Counted from the first letter of the stretch, positions 16,610-24,765 are shown. The stretch is DNA of 52,772 nt from 13-2-20CM-68-14 sp051955535 (GCA_051955535.1 JBQCGP010000072.1:1-52772); one strand, 5' to 3'. Notes: generated from the sequence alone by a model not told the origin. Made by a program: numbers and translations.

Positions 16610-16840
16610 TCAGGCCGGCTTCCCCGCCTGAATCCACTCCTCAAAAAGCGCCACCCGTTCAGGAGGCCACGCGCCGTCACAGGGCATGCTCCCGGAGCGG
16701 ACACGTTCGAGGATCGCATCAGCGTTCGTGGCGACGTCGTGTTCCGACCAGAGGTCGAAGGCGAACTGCATCGACTGACGATCGCGTTCTCGAAAGAGCG
16801 GCTGGATGTCGCTGGCGAAGCTCGGCGAGTCGTCACTCAT
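16610..16840 (-). CDS. conserved small protein, unknown function
   Basis: A 76-residue soluble protein, FASDIQPLFRERDRQSM ... MPCDGAWPPERVALFEEW, resembling the short stand-alone proteins related to the C-terminal part of planctomycete-type cytochrome c domains. It lacks a CxxCH haem motif. An AAAGGAG site lies 8 bases before the ATG at 16840. It stands alone, divergent from the ABC transporter genes. The 281 bases between it and 17122 show no gene. Confidence 0.7.
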   Translation of the reverse strand: MSDDSPSFASDIQPLFRERDRQSMQFAFDLWSEHDVATNADAILERVRSGSMPCDGAWPPERVALFEEWIQAGKPA

Positions 16841-17121
16841 CGGTCGTTCTCCTTTCGGTCGCGACGCGTCTAGGTTGACATGTTCCGCCGGGTCTGAAAC
16901 GGTGTCAGCGTCGAGGCCCGGGGACCGAAAGGTCATCGGGCTTCGGCATTTTTGGGATGGTGCTGCCGAACGTGAGGCGCGTCGGCGGGGCCGACTTTTC
17001 CGTTCCCAATCGTAACGACGAGCTCGACGCCCGCGAGTCGGAGGACGGGGGGATTGAACCTGGCCGCGAACGGCGGTGCGACCGGCCATCGCTGCGGCAC
17101 GCGCCCGACTACCCTGGCTCC

Positions 17122-17793
17122 GTGACCGATCGCGTCGTCCGCGCCCGCGGAATCGTCAAGTCGTACGGCGAGGGCCGCGCAACGGTGCGCGTTCTGAACG
17201 GCGTCGACCTCGACGTCGAAAGAGGTGAGCTCGTGACGGTCCTCGGACGGTCGGGCTCGGGGAAGTCGACGCTCCTACACCTGCTCGGCGCCCTGGACGC
17301 GGCGGACGGCGGGACCATCGAGATCGCAGGCACCCGGATCGACCGGGCCCGGGAGCCCGTCCTAGTCGATCTGCGGCGGCGGAAGGTCGGCTTCGTCTTC
17401 CAGTCGTTCCACCTGCTACCGGAGCTGAACGGTCTCGAGAACGTGCTGCTCCCTGCCCGGCTCGTCCGGGACCGCAACGGGGCTGTCGCGCGGGCGCGCG
17501 AGCTCGTCCGGCGGTTCGAGCTCGACGAGCAGGCACTTCGGCTTCCCGCGACGCTCTCCGGCGGAGAGCAGCAGCGGCTCGCCATCGTCCGCGCGCTCGT
17601 CAACGACCCCGCGCTCGTGCTCGCGGACGAGCCGACCGGGAATCTCGACGAAGAGTCGCGCGCGGCCGTGCTCGCGCTCCTGCGCCGCGTCGCCGACGAC
17701 GGACATGCCGTCTTGCTCGTGACGCACGAGCGGGAGGCGGTCGAGCTGGCCGACCATGTGCTGCAGTTGAAGGAAGGCCGGCTCCGGCCGTGA
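17122..17793 (+). CDS. ABC transporter ATPase (LolD/MacB-like)
   Basis: The 223-residue ATPase has Walker A GRSGSGKST, the Q-loop in FVFQSFHLLPELNGLENVLLPA (a hallmark of the MacB/LolD/FtsE group), signature LSGGEQQRLAI and Walker B LVLADEPTGNLD, with the switch His in LVTHE. It pairs with the permease that begins in the overlap GTGA at 17790. GTG at 17122 gives the normal family length. Together they would form a tripartite-independent lipid, lipoprotein or peptide exporter. The substrate is not evident. Confidence 0.88.
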   Translation: MTDRVVRARGIVKSYGEGRATVRVLNGVDLDVERGELVTVLGRSGSGKSTLLHLLGALDAADGGTIEIAGTRIDRAREPVLVDLRRRKVGFVFQSFHLLPELNGLENVLLPARLVRDRNGAVARARELVRRFELDEQALRLPATLSGGEQQRLAIVRALVNDPALVLADEPTGNLDEESRAAVLALLRRVADDGHAVLLVTHEREAVELADHVLQLKEGRLRP

Positions 17794-20069
17794 ACGCGGT
17801 TCTTCGCTACGGGCTTGCGCGGTTCCGGACGAGTCGCGGCCGCACGTTGCTGCGAGCCTCCGGCATCGTGGCAGCGGCCGCAATGGTCGGCGCTGCTGTC
17901 ACCGTTGCCTGGGGCCTTTCCACCGGCTTCGACCGGGCTGCGGCACGGGCGCAGCTTCCGGATGCGATCGCCTCCTTCGACGAGCTTCCACTCGGCGACG
18001 TCTCCGCGCGGGTCGGCGCGCTGCCGAACCTGCGCGCGGCCGCTTACCGGTTGACCGTGTCGGGCCGGCACGTCGAGGCGAACGGCAATGGGAGCGGCCA
18101 CGCAACCCTTGTCGGAGTGCGGTCGGGGCCGCGCGCGTACGCGCTGCTGCGCGGACACGACCTGCAGGCGGACGGGCAGGCCGTCGTCGAGGTCGGGCTG
18201 GCGCGGGCATGGGGAGTGCGCCCCGGCGAGCCGATCACGATCGACGGGCGCGAGTTCGAGGTCGTCGGGGTCGGTCTCTCGCCCGATACGGTCGCCTTCC
18301 CGCTCGCGAAGGGGCCGCGCCTCTGGCTTCGCTACAACGACGTGCAGGCACTCGCGGGCGCGTCGCCGGGCGCGGTGAATCAGGCGCTGCTCTGGGTGCG
18401 CGATCCGCGCCAGCTCGACGTGACCCTCGCGCAGGCGCGGGCGGCGAGCTACGGCGTCTCCGGGCTGCAGTTCGTGACACGTGCGGGCGTCCGTGCGCTC
18501 GTCGCGAACGCCGGCGGGATCGTGATTGCGCTGCTGATCGGCTTCTCGATCGCCACCCTCGCGGCAGCCGGCGCGATGCTCGCCGCGACCGCGGCGAGCG
18601 ACGTTCAGCGGCGGCTGAGCTCGATCGGTCTCCTGCGCGCCGTCGGCGCCTCCCGCACCGGCGTGGCTGTCGGCTTCGGCGTCGAGGCAGCCCTCGTCGC
18701 CTTCCCGGCGGCATCGCTCGGCGTCTTCCTCGGCTGGCTCGTCGCCTCGGGCCCGGCGACACGGCTGCTCGAATCGGTGAACGAGCTGCCGCCCGGGCGA
18801 TCGCTCGCAGCGCTTCTCATCCTCGCCGACGCGGCGATAGTCGCCCTGGTCGCAGCCGCCTCCGCTCTGCCCGCACTACGTGCGGCCCGGCGCTCGCCCC
18901 TGGAGACCCTCGCGGCCGCTGACGTGCGCGGCGCGCCGCCGCGCGCTCCGCTGCCGAGCGGCCCGGCCGGCCTCGGCTTCCGGCTCGCGCTCGCGCGTCC
19001 GTTCCGGACGGCCGCGACAATCGCCGTCCTCGGCGCCTCGGCAGCCATCATCCTCCTGATCCTGACCATCGCGACCGTGCTCGCCGGCCTGCGCACGAGT
19101 CCGGCCGCGGTCGGCAGGCGCTACCAGCTCGCCGTTGACGCCCCGGCTTCGTCGACAGGGGAGGTTGCGCGGATTCACGGCGTCTCGGCAGTTACGACGC
19201 GCTGGTCGCTGGCCGCCGCGGATTCCTTCGACCTCGGCGAGCCGTTCACGCTCGTTGCGTTCGGCGGCGACCACACGGCTTGGGAGGATCCGCCGCTGGC
19301 CGAAGGCCGGCGGATCCGCAACGACCACGAGGCCGAGGTCGGGCTCGGCCTGGCCGAGGCGCTGAACCTGCACCCGGGCGCGACGCTGGCGGCCCAGCTG
19401 CCCGGCGGCCGCGAGCTTCGGTTTCGCGTCGTGGGCATCGATCGTGTCCTGCAGGAGGAGGGCCGTCTGGCGTATGTGCAGCCGCGGCGCCTGCTCGCCG
19501 CAACCGGCTGGGCCCAGGCCTCGCTCGCCGTCAAGCTCGCTCCCGGCGCCGACGCGGGAAGAATCGAGTCGGAGCTCGCCACTCGAGGACTGTTCGGCGC
19601 GTCCAGTGGGGGCATCTCGTCGGACTCGGTGCGCGGCTGGGCGGGGCGGAACGGCGGCTTCGTCTCGATTCTCGTCTCGTTGCTGCGCACGATTGCCCTG
19701 CTCGACGGGCTCGTGTGCCTGTACGTGCTCGCGCAATTGCTGGCGCTGACGGCGCACGAACGCCGGCGAGCCGTTGCGCTCGTGCGCGCCTGCGGGGGTA
19801 GTGCCCGCCAGCTCGCCGCCGTCTTCGCCGGCGCGGCGCTGCCGGTGGCGGCGCTGGCGGCGCCGCTCGGAATCTTCCTCGAGCGAAACCTGGTCGGCCC
19901 GATCGTGTCTCGGCTCGCGGCGACCTACGTCTCGCTGCCGCTCACGGCCGGCCTCGTTCCGATCGCGATCGTTACCGGCGGCCTCCTCGCCGCGGCGTAC
20001 GGGGCCTCGTTGTGGGTCGGCCGTTCCGCCGTGGGCGAGCCGGTGATCATCGGCCTGCGGGAGGAATGA
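17790..20069 (+). CDS. FtsX-like ABC permease
   Basis: A 759-residue permease with an N-terminal helix, a large extracellular domain (about 45-235), three helices (about 240-360), a second membrane entry (about 400), a second extracellular domain (about 440-610) and three C-terminal helices. This is the long duplicated FtsX/LolC-like architecture, with LRAVGASRTGVAVGFGVEA and LVRACGGSARQLAAVF as the two coupling segments. It is coupled to the ATPase gene by a GTGA overlap. Its last 23 bases overlap the convergent metallophosphoesterase gene. Confidence 0.88.
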   Translation: MNAVLRYGLARFRTSRGRTLLRASGIVAAAAMVGAAVTVAWGLSTGFDRAAARAQLPDAIASFDELPLGDVSARVGALPNLRAAAYRLTVSGRHVEANGNGSGHATLVGVRSGPRAYALLRGHDLQADGQAVVEVGLARAWGVRPGEPITIDGREFEVVGVGLSPDTVAFPLAKGPRLWLRYNDVQALAGASPGAVNQALLWVRDPRQLDVTLAQARAASYGVSGLQFVTRAGVRALVANAGGIVIALLIGFSIATLAAAGAMLAATAASDVQRRLSSIGLLRAVGASRTGVAVGFGVEAALVAFPAASLGVFLGWLVASGPATRLLESVNELPPGRSLAALLILADAAIVALVAAASALPALRAARRSPLETLAAADVRGAPPRAPLPSGPAGLGFRLALARPFRTAATIAVLGASAAIILLILTIATVLAGLRTSPAAVGRRYQLAVDAPASSTGEVARIHGVSAVTTRWSLAAADSFDLGEPFTLVAFGGDHTAWEDPPLAEGRRIRNDHEAEVGLGLAEALNLHPGATLAAQLPGGRELRFRVVGIDRVLQEEGRLAYVQPRRLLAATGWAQASLAVKLAPGADAGRIESELATRGLFGASSGGISSDSVRGWAGRNGGFVSILVSLLRTIALLDGLVCLYVLAQLLALTAHERRRAVALVRACGGSARQLAAVFAGAALPVAALAAPLGIFLERNLVGPIVSRLAATYVSLPLTAGLVPIAIVTGGLLAAAYGASLWVGRSAVGEPVIIGLREE

Positions 20070-21390
20070 CGAAGCGCGCCCGGCGGTCGCTCGGCCGACC
20101 CGCGTCGCCGGCCGGGCGCCCACCCTGATAGTCGAGGTAGGCCAGCTGGTGCGAGATCCGCGCGAGCGGATCGTGGAGGTCGGGATCGACCGTCCACGTT
20201 TCCAGCTCGGCCCCGCCGTGTTGCGACGAGGTCAGCCGGAACATCCGCGCCTGTTGCGGCCAGTCCGCGAGCGACGACGTCGTGATGAAGACGAGCCGCG
20301 CCTGACGCTCGATGACGTTGTGATGGGTGTCCCCGGCGATCGCGGCGACGACGTGCGGGTCGCGCTCGAGCGCCGCGACCGCGGCCGCGCCGCCTGAAGC
20401 GGACCTGAGCGGCGTATGCGAGAAGACGACGACCCAGCGCGAGCCGGCGCTCCGCAGCTGTGCCCGCAGCCAGCGAAGCTGTGCCGTGCGCACGACCCCG
20501 TGTGCGCCGATCCGGCGTCGGATGGTGTCGAGGACGATGCCGCGAACGTCGGTGCCGAGCGCGAACGAGTAGTCGAGCAGCGGCCCGCGTCCGCCGTGTC
20601 CGCTCGCGCGCCGCAGCCGCCCCAGGACCTGCGCCGCCGTCAGCTCGCGGCGGGCCGGGTCAGGCGCGACGCGCATCGTCTTCCCCGGCAGGCTGCCCGC
20701 GAGGAGGGTGTCGACGACCGCGGGCGTGAAGCGCCGTGCGCGCACCGCCTCGAGCGCCGTCTGGTCGAGGGCGACGAGCTTGCGCGAGCCCGTCGCGACG
20801 GCTTCGGTCCGCGGCGTCGGCGCGAGGTTTCCCTGCACAAAGAGGTCGTGGTTGCCGACGACGGGGTACCAGGGCGCGCTCAATCCCGGCGAGTCGAACG
20901 GCTTCTCCGCCTGGGCGAGCAGGTGCGGATGCCGGGGAGGGTCGACGTCCGGCCGGTAGTAGAACGGATCCGGATTCGACGCAGCCTGCACGCCTTGATA
21001 TCCGGGCGCCCCGGAGTTCGGATCGACGCGACCGCCGCGCAGCACGGCGAGCGCCTCGGTCAGCTCGTTCGCCTGCGCGTTGTCGATCAGGTCGCCTGTG
21101 ACGACGACCGACCCCGGCTTCTGTGCGTCGAGCGCGCGCACGACCGCCGCGAGCAGCTGGCCCGACAACGCCTCCTGCGGCCGGAATGACGCCGTGAACG
21201 GCGGTCCGAGGCGGTCGAGCATCTCCAATCGAGCAGGCGATTCCTCGTCGACGACGTGGGCGTCCGTGATCTGGGCCCACGTTGCGAGCACGTGCGGCCG
21301 GGCCGCGGGCGCGCCGTGATGCGAGCTCGTGCCGCACCCGCAGCAGGCCAGCGCGACGAAGGGGACGACGCCGACCGCCGCGAGCCGCAC
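20047..21390 (-). CDS. lipoprotein metallophosphoesterase
   Basis: The 447-residue protein starts with a short signal peptide ending in a lipobox-like ALACCG. The calcineurin-like phosphoesterase motifs follow: QITDAHVVD, VVTGDLIDN, VVGNHDLF, VVFSHTPLR and AGDTHHN, all with the metal-binding Asp/His/Asn residues. The arrangement fits the actinobacterial TIGR03767-type secreted metallophosphoesterases. It probably hydrolyses a phosphoester outside the membrane. GTG at 21390 is the start. The gene lies 7 bases after the small gene at 21397-21732. Confidence 0.85.
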   Translation of the reverse strand: MRLAAVGVVPFVALACCGCGTSSHHGAPAARPHVLATWAQITDAHVVDEESPARLEMLDRLGPPFTASFRPQEALSGQLLAAVVRALDAQKPGSVVVTGDLIDNAQANELTEALAVLRGGRVDPNSGAPGYQGVQAASNPDPFYYRPDVDPPRHPHLLAQAEKPFDSPGLSAPWYPVVGNHDLFVQGNLAPTPRTEAVATGSRKLVALDQTALEAVRARRFTPAVVDTLLAGSLPGKTMRVAPDPARRELTAAQVLGRLRRASGHGGRGPLLDYSFALGTDVRGIVLDTIRRRIGAHGVVRTAQLRWLRAQLRSAGSRWVVVFSHTPLRSASGGAAAVAALERDPHVVAAIAGDTHHNVIERQARLVFITTSSLADWPQQARMFRLTSSQHGGAELETWTVDPDLHDPLARISHQLAYLDYQGGRPAGDAGRPSDRRARFVIPPAGR

Positions 21391-21396
21391 GGCCGC

Positions 21397-21732
21397 TCAG
21401 TGCGCGACGCGCGAATGCGCCAGGCGGGTGCGCAGGGCCTTGAGCAGCGGCTCGGGCTCCTCCTGCCGCCCGGGCGCGGGACGAAGGAGCACCTGGCCCT
21501 GCCTCGGCAGTAGCTTGTCGATCTCGTCGACGGCGACCTCGAAGCTGCGCGTGCCGAACCGGCCGCCGCGCACGACGAGAACGTCGGGCCGGTCGGGCCG
21601 CGATTGGTAGCGCACCTCCTCGACGACGCCGAGCGCCGTTCCGGCGCGTTCGACTTTGAATCCCTCGCAGCGACAGAGCCAGTAGTCGGCGTCGAATGAC
21701 AGCGACCGCGGAAACCGAAGCTCGTCCTCCAC
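21397..21732 (-). CDS. PRC-barrel-like small protein
   Basis: The 111-residue protein has an N-terminal strand-rich region with the pattern LGVVEEVRYQSRPDRPDVLVVRGGRF, followed by VAVDEIDKLLPRQGQVLL. This recalls the PRC-barrel fold used by RimM-like and photosynthetic-reaction-centre proteins, but the match is by pattern only. It starts with GTG after an AGAAGGGGG ribosome site and is probably in one transcript with the metallophosphoesterase. Function unknown. Confidence 0.6.
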   Translation of the reverse strand: MEDELRFPRSLSFDADYWLCRCEGFKVERAGTALGVVEEVRYQSRPDRPDVLVVRGGRFGTRSFEVAVDEIDKLLPRQGQVLLRPAPGRQEEPEPLLKALRTRLAHSRVAH

Positions 21733-21965
21733 GACAACCCCCTTCTCCTCAATGTGGTGGACCGCTCAGCCGAGGAGTAGGAGCGCGAAGCTGGTCTCCC
21801 AGGAACGACTACTTCTCGCTGTGGCGCTGTCAGCCTAGCGCCGCCGGGCTCTGCGCAGTCCCTCTTACTGCTTAGGCCGAACGGCCCGTAACAAGGGGCA
21901 ACAGAATCCCTCGAATGAGGGAGCGGAAGTCGTACTAGTTTCGGATCATAAGACTGAGACGCATT

Positions 21966-21993
21966 GGGGCGGCTCGTCGAGCCCCAGCTTTTT
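21966..21993 (+). terminator. terminator-like hairpin with T-run in the leader of the secreted protein gene
   Basis: GGCTC-GTC-GAGCC (or GGGGC pairing with GCCCC) is followed by AGCTTTTTC on the plus strand. No plus-strand gene precedes it. It would end a short RNA begun in the upstream intergenic region, suggesting attenuation or a small RNA. Confidence 0.4.
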
Positions 21994-22013
21994 CGCCGCT
22001 CCGATCACAGGCT

Positions 22014-22045
22014 GAGGGGCGACCTCCGCCGCAGGGTCGCCCCTC
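22014..22045 (+). promoter_or_regulatory. strong leader hairpin
   Basis: A perfect 11-base stem, GAGGGGCGACC / GGTCGCCCCTC, with a 10-base loop lies about 170 bases before the start of the gene at 22213. It may be an alternative structure to the T-run hairpin just upstream. Confidence 0.45.
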
Positions 22046-22212
22046 TCGCACGCTTCCGCGGCGGCGAGTCAGAACGCCGTTCGTTACGAACGCCCGAGAC
22101 AGAGACGGGCGAGACCCTCCGGCTCGCGACGGATTCCTGCGCGAAAACCGCGAGCACGCATCTCCCGTAGCGACAGCTGACAACGCCAAGGCAGGCAGCG
22201 AAGGAGAATGCG

Positions 22213-22692
22213 ATGCCGCTCAGGATCATTCTTGCCACGACGGTTCTGCTCGCAGTCGCCGCTGGAACGACGTTGGCGGCCACCGGCGGGTTGCCGCTCG
22301 GGCCCAGCTCATCCGCGAGGATGCACGTCTTCAAGGGCTACTACGACGGGCACAAGGACACCTTCCTCGTAACCGATGTCTCCAACAAGGCACAGGCGTC
22401 GGCGCTGAAGGCCAACTACTCCAAGGAGATCGGCACGGTGAAAAGCGCCCCGGCCCAGTACTTCATCAAGGGCACGGCGGCGAAGGGTCAGCTGTCGGTC
22501 TTCGGCTCCGAGCCGGGCGAGACCGACTACAACCCGCTCTGGGAGGAATTCTTCGTCACCTGGAAAGCGGGTGTGACCCCGGTTCTGCTAGTGAGGGACG
22601 ACCAGATCAAGTCGTTGGCGAAGTCGAAGAAGCTGACGCTCAAGGACGCCCACATCGTCCTCAACGCTCCCATCACCCACGTAGCGAAGTAA
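22213..22692 (+). CDS. secreted protein, unknown function
   Basis: A 159-residue protein with a clear signal peptide (hydrophobic residues 4-20, then LAATGG). The mature part contains GYYDGHKDTFLVTDVSNK and YNPLWEEFFVTWKAG, typical of an uncharacterised secreted domain found in many actinobacteria. I cannot name its function. An AAGGAGA ribosome site lies 7 bases before the ATG. A long leader with hairpins precedes it and a strong hairpin follows. It is a single-gene transcript. Confidence 0.75.
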   Translation: MPLRIILATTVLLAVAAGTTLAATGGLPLGPSSSARMHVFKGYYDGHKDTFLVTDVSNKAQASALKANYSKEIGTVKSAPAQYFIKGTAAKGQLSVFGSEPGETDYNPLWEEFFVTWKAGVTPVLLVRDDQIKSLAKSKKLTLKDAHIVLNAPITHVAK

Positions 22693-22697
22693 GGCGA

Positions 22698-22737
22698 TCA
22701 CCGCCGCGGCCGCGCAAAATGCCGGCCGCGGCGGTGA
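22698..22737 (+). terminator. 15-base-stem terminator hairpin
   Basis: TCACCGCCGCGGCCG / CGGCCGCGGCGGTGA, perfect over 15 bases with a 10-base loop, lies 5 bases after the stop of the secreted protein gene. It faces the convergent DUF4232 pseudogene and could serve both strands. Confidence 0.75.
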
Positions 22738-22750
22738 ACCTTTCGGGGAC

Positions 22751-23245
22751 TTAGTGCTGCACCGCTCGGACGCGCAAATAAATTGGGCCGGCGCGCGAGC
22801 AGGCGGGGAAAGGGAAGGGGACGAGCTTCGCCGTCCTTTGACTGGGCGGATAAACGCGGAGCCCCCGCGGCCCTCTTCTGGTGGCACGTCGAGTGGGGGA
22901 AGTTGAGCGCGTCGACGACTTGAATCAGGGCCGCGCCGCTGCCGCCTCGGGCCAGCCGGACGAGGCGCGGTGGGTGCGCGTGGTCGCGGCTTGCAGCACT
23001 GCCTAGCTGGCGGCGAGGTTGGCGGCCGAGACGCCTGGATACCCACGGAGCACACACCCACGCCCGGAGAGGTTCGTGAACTCGAGCTCGTAGTAGGCGC
23101 TGCCGGCCGCGTGGTTCGTCTGGGTGTTCAGCCACACGACGAGCCCGGCAGTTGTGCAGGGTTTCGTGGTCTGCGCCCCCGCGTCACTGCCGGCCAGGGC
23201 GCACGCCCTGGCGAGAGCGATCAGCAGCAGGCTCGTCGGCTTCAA
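22751..23245 (-). pseudogene. DUF4232-type secreted protein, two frameshifts
   Basis: Three successive frames together read a complete DUF4232-like protein. Frame one (from a TTG at 23245) has a signal peptide and AYYELEFTNLSGRGCVLRGYPGVSAANLA. Frame two continues QLGSAASRD ... ALIQVVDALNFPHSTC. Frame three ends GLRVYPPSQRTAKLVPFPFP ... RVRAVQH with TAA at 22751. The first shift is near 23005, where the current frame meets TAG. The second is at a run of five Gs near 22885. Each needs only one base to repair, so recent decay or base-calling errors are both possible. If intact, it would be a small exported protein of unknown role. Confidence 0.75.
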
Positions 23246-23269
23246 GGTGAGCCGGACGTCCCCCTGAAA

Positions 23270-23311
23270 AGGTCAAGTCCTGCGAGCCCGAGGGCCTGCA
23301 GGACTTGACCT
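23270..23311 (-). terminator. long palindromic terminator
   Basis: A perfect 14-base stem, AGGTCAAGTCCTGC / GCAGGACTTGACCT, with a 14-base loop. On the minus strand it is followed by TTTT, so it fits an intrinsic terminator for the gene ending at 23369. Confidence 0.7.
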
Positions 23312-23368
23312 ATCGAGCTTCGCACGACGGGGTTACGCCGTCGAGCGGTGACGGCTTGCGGCCTCCTC

Positions 23369-23683
23369 TTAGGTCAGCGTCTCGACCGGCACGGCATGGA
23401 CGACCGGCGAGCTACGCGGATCGACAATGTGCGGCGCCCTCAGCTCGAGGATGCCGCGGTACAGCTGGGCATGCAGCCGATCGAGGTCGGCGTCGGCCAT
23501 CGTCACCTCGTGGCGGAAGCCGCCTGGGCCGACCACCCTGACCATGCTCCCGCCCGCGGTGACCGCGAGCTCGTCGGCACTCGAAGTGTGAACTCGGATC
23601 GTGATCACCATCGTGTCGCCGGTATCGGGCGGGTACATCCTCATGCCACTTTCGACTGTCGCTCCGTCGACGCGGAGCGGCAT
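23369..23683 (-). CDS. Hsp20-like small protein
   Basis: The 104-residue protein is beta-rich: TMVITIRVHTSSADELAVTAGGSMVRVVGPGGF, then EVTMADADLDRLHAQLYRGILELRAP. The order resembles a shortened, divergent alpha-crystallin/Hsp20 core, where a final strand carries the ILELRAP-like sequence. The assignment is by pattern only. The copy of the putative operator at 23706-23720 lies 22 bases before the ATG. ATG at 23683 has no good ribosome site; an internal ATG at MRMYPP is possible. In mycobacteria an Hsp20 protein (HspX) is a main DosR target, which fits the context. Confidence 0.55.
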   Translation of the reverse strand: MPLRVDGATVESGMRMYPPDTGDTMVITIRVHTSSADELAVTAGGSMVRVVGPGGFRHEVTMADADLDRLHAQLYRGILELRAPHIVDPRSSPVVHAVPVETLT

Positions 23684-23705
23684 CCGGGGCAGGGCTGATC
23701 CCCGG

Positions 23706-23720
23706 TGCGGCTTTTCCGCA
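23706..23720 (-). promoter_or_regulatory. putative regulon operator, copy 1
   Basis: Read in the direction of the Hsp20-like gene this is TGCGG-AAAAG-CCGCA, a perfect 5-5-5 inverted repeat. It lies 22 bases before the start codon. It shares its half-sites and A-rich spacer polarity with the copies at 24031, 37842 and 38737. Confidence 0.65.
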
Positions 23721-23735
23721 GGCGGGGGCGGTCTC

Positions 23736-24014
23736 TCAGCCGTGCGAGCCGAGTTCGCGCTCGGCCTCTTGCTCCATTTGCTCGAGCCGGTCGTAGTAGT
23801 CCGGGAACTCGTTCAGGTGGGCGAGCGCGATCTTGCCGGTGACCACCGGGTCGTCGTCCGTGACGTTGGTGAGCAGGTCGTGGAGCCCATGCTCCAGCTC
23901 GACGTCCATGCCGCGCCGGAACTGGTCGACGTCGAACGGCGCTGTCGCCCAGTCGATCCCGATCTGCTCGCCGACGGTCCTGGCCTCGCTCTCGGTGAAG
24001 CTGCGTGTCGGCAT
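23736..24014 (-). CDS. DUF5661 family protein
   Basis: A 92-residue soluble protein with EQIGIDWATAPFDVDQFRRGMDVELEHG, TNVTDDDPVVTGKIALAHLNEFPDYYDRL, the pattern of DUF5661. Members of this family have no known function and are common in actinobacteria and some proteobacteria. A GGAGG site lies about 9 bases before the ATG at 24014. Two copies of the TGCGG/CCGCA palindrome lie immediately upstream, which ties it to the central regulon. Confidence 0.8.
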   Translation of the reverse strand: MPTRSFTESEARTVGEQIGIDWATAPFDVDQFRRGMDVELEHGLHDLLTNVTDDDPVVTGKIALAHLNEFPDYYDRLEQMEQEAERELGSHG

Positions 24015-24030
24015 AGGTCAATCCTCCGGC

Positions 24031-24045
24031 TGCGGCTTTCCCGCA
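24031..24045 (-). promoter_or_regulatory. putative regulon operator, copy 2
   Basis: TGCGG-GAAAG-CCGCA in the direction of the DUF5661 gene, perfect half-sites, 16 bases before its ATG. So close to the start codon it would lie over the transcription start or within the leader. Confidence 0.6.
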
Positions 24046-24083
24046 GCGATCGTGTGGATGGAGTGCGATGTGGGCCGAGCCCG

Positions 24084-24102
24084 TTGCGGTGATTATCCGC
24101 AA
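24084..24102 (-). promoter_or_regulatory. related palindrome with 7-base spacer
   Basis: TTGCGG-TGATTAT-CCGCAA on the plus strand, perfect 6-base half-sites but a longer, differently composed spacer. It lies 55 bases from the copy at 24031 and directly before the ATG at 24103. It may be a second site for the DUF5661 gene or for the divergent gene. Confidence 0.4.
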
Positions 24103-24765
24103 ATGCAGCCGAGCTATGGAGTCGTCTGGCGAGAGGGAACGGCCGACCCCGCGACGGGAAAGCTCGAGCTGCTCCCGCGCGCGCTCCGCCTCGAGGGGCG
24201 GGACGGCTCGCAAGACGTCCCGTACGAAGACGTGGCGGCGATCCGGGTCGGCCGCTCCCGCGCCGACCGGATCAACGGCGGCCCGGCGGTGGTAGTGGAG
24301 CGACGAACCGGCGATCGAGTCATCATCTCCACCGTGGCGCAGCCGAGCTTGATCGGAGAGATCGCAGAGCGGCTCGCGGCGCTCCAGCTCGGCGCTCGCG
24401 CGAACCGTCGGGTGGTCGTGGTTCTCCCTCTGAAGCCCGAAGCCCACGCGTCCGTGAGCGAGCTCCTGAAGCAGGGCCCGCCCTTTGACCCCGCGTCGAT
24501 CGAGGGCCTCGAACGGCACGAGGTCTTCGTGACTGCGAATGAGGCCGTCTTCGTGTTCGAATCGGAGCTCGAAGCCGACGCGCTTGATCCGCTGATCGCG
24601 GATCCGGCGCTTTGGGAAAGCGTCTCGGCCTGGGGCCAGCACGTGGCGGCGGCGCCCCGGATCGCCGAGGAAGCGTTCTCCTGGACCCGCGCGCAGCCGG
24701 ACGAGGACGTCTTCTATCTGCCGACGCCCGGTCCCGGCAACAGCGAAGGCGGGGACGTTTACTAG
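24103..24765 (+). CDS. two-domain protein, unknown function
   Basis: From the ATG at 24103 the protein has 220 residues; an in-frame ATG at 24058 would add 15. The first 100 residues are strand-rich (GKLELLPRALRLEG ... VVVERRTGDRVIIST) and look like a PH-type domain. The rest (RRVVVVLPLKPEA ... HEVFVTANEAVFVFE ... WTRAQPDEDVFYLPTP) resembles a ferredoxin-like dimeric barrel domain. Function unknown. It is divergent from the DUF5661 gene and its TAG overlaps the stop of the acetate kinase gene in the shared bases CTAG (24762-24765). Confidence 0.7.
   Translation: MQPSYGVVWREGTADPATGKLELLPRALRLEGRDGSQDVPYEDVAAIRVGRSRADRINGGPAVVVERRTGDRVIISTVAQPSLIGEIAERLAALQLGARANRRVVVVLPLKPEAHASVSELLKQGPPFDPASIEGLERHEVFVTANEAVFVFESELEADALDPLIADPALWESVSAWGQHVAAAPRIAEEAFSWTRAQPDEDVFYLPTPGPGNSEGGDVY

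Larger units (their letters stand above)
21733..22212. other. 480-base intergenic region with structured leader
   Basis: No gene was found here. It separates divergent genes and has several hairpins on the plus strand, the most notable being those at 21966-21993 and 22014-22045. It also contains a symmetric CGTTCGTTACGAACG near 22080. A degenerate copy of the island's putative operator, TGCGC-GAAAA-CCGCG, lies at 22138-22152. No known riboswitch class was recognised. Confidence 0.5.

Noticed and set aside
17040..17070. GGTTCAATCCCCCC on the minus strand, resembling a tRNA T-arm
   Set aside because: The flanking bases do not pair as a T stem, and no acceptor or anticodon arms can be folded around it.
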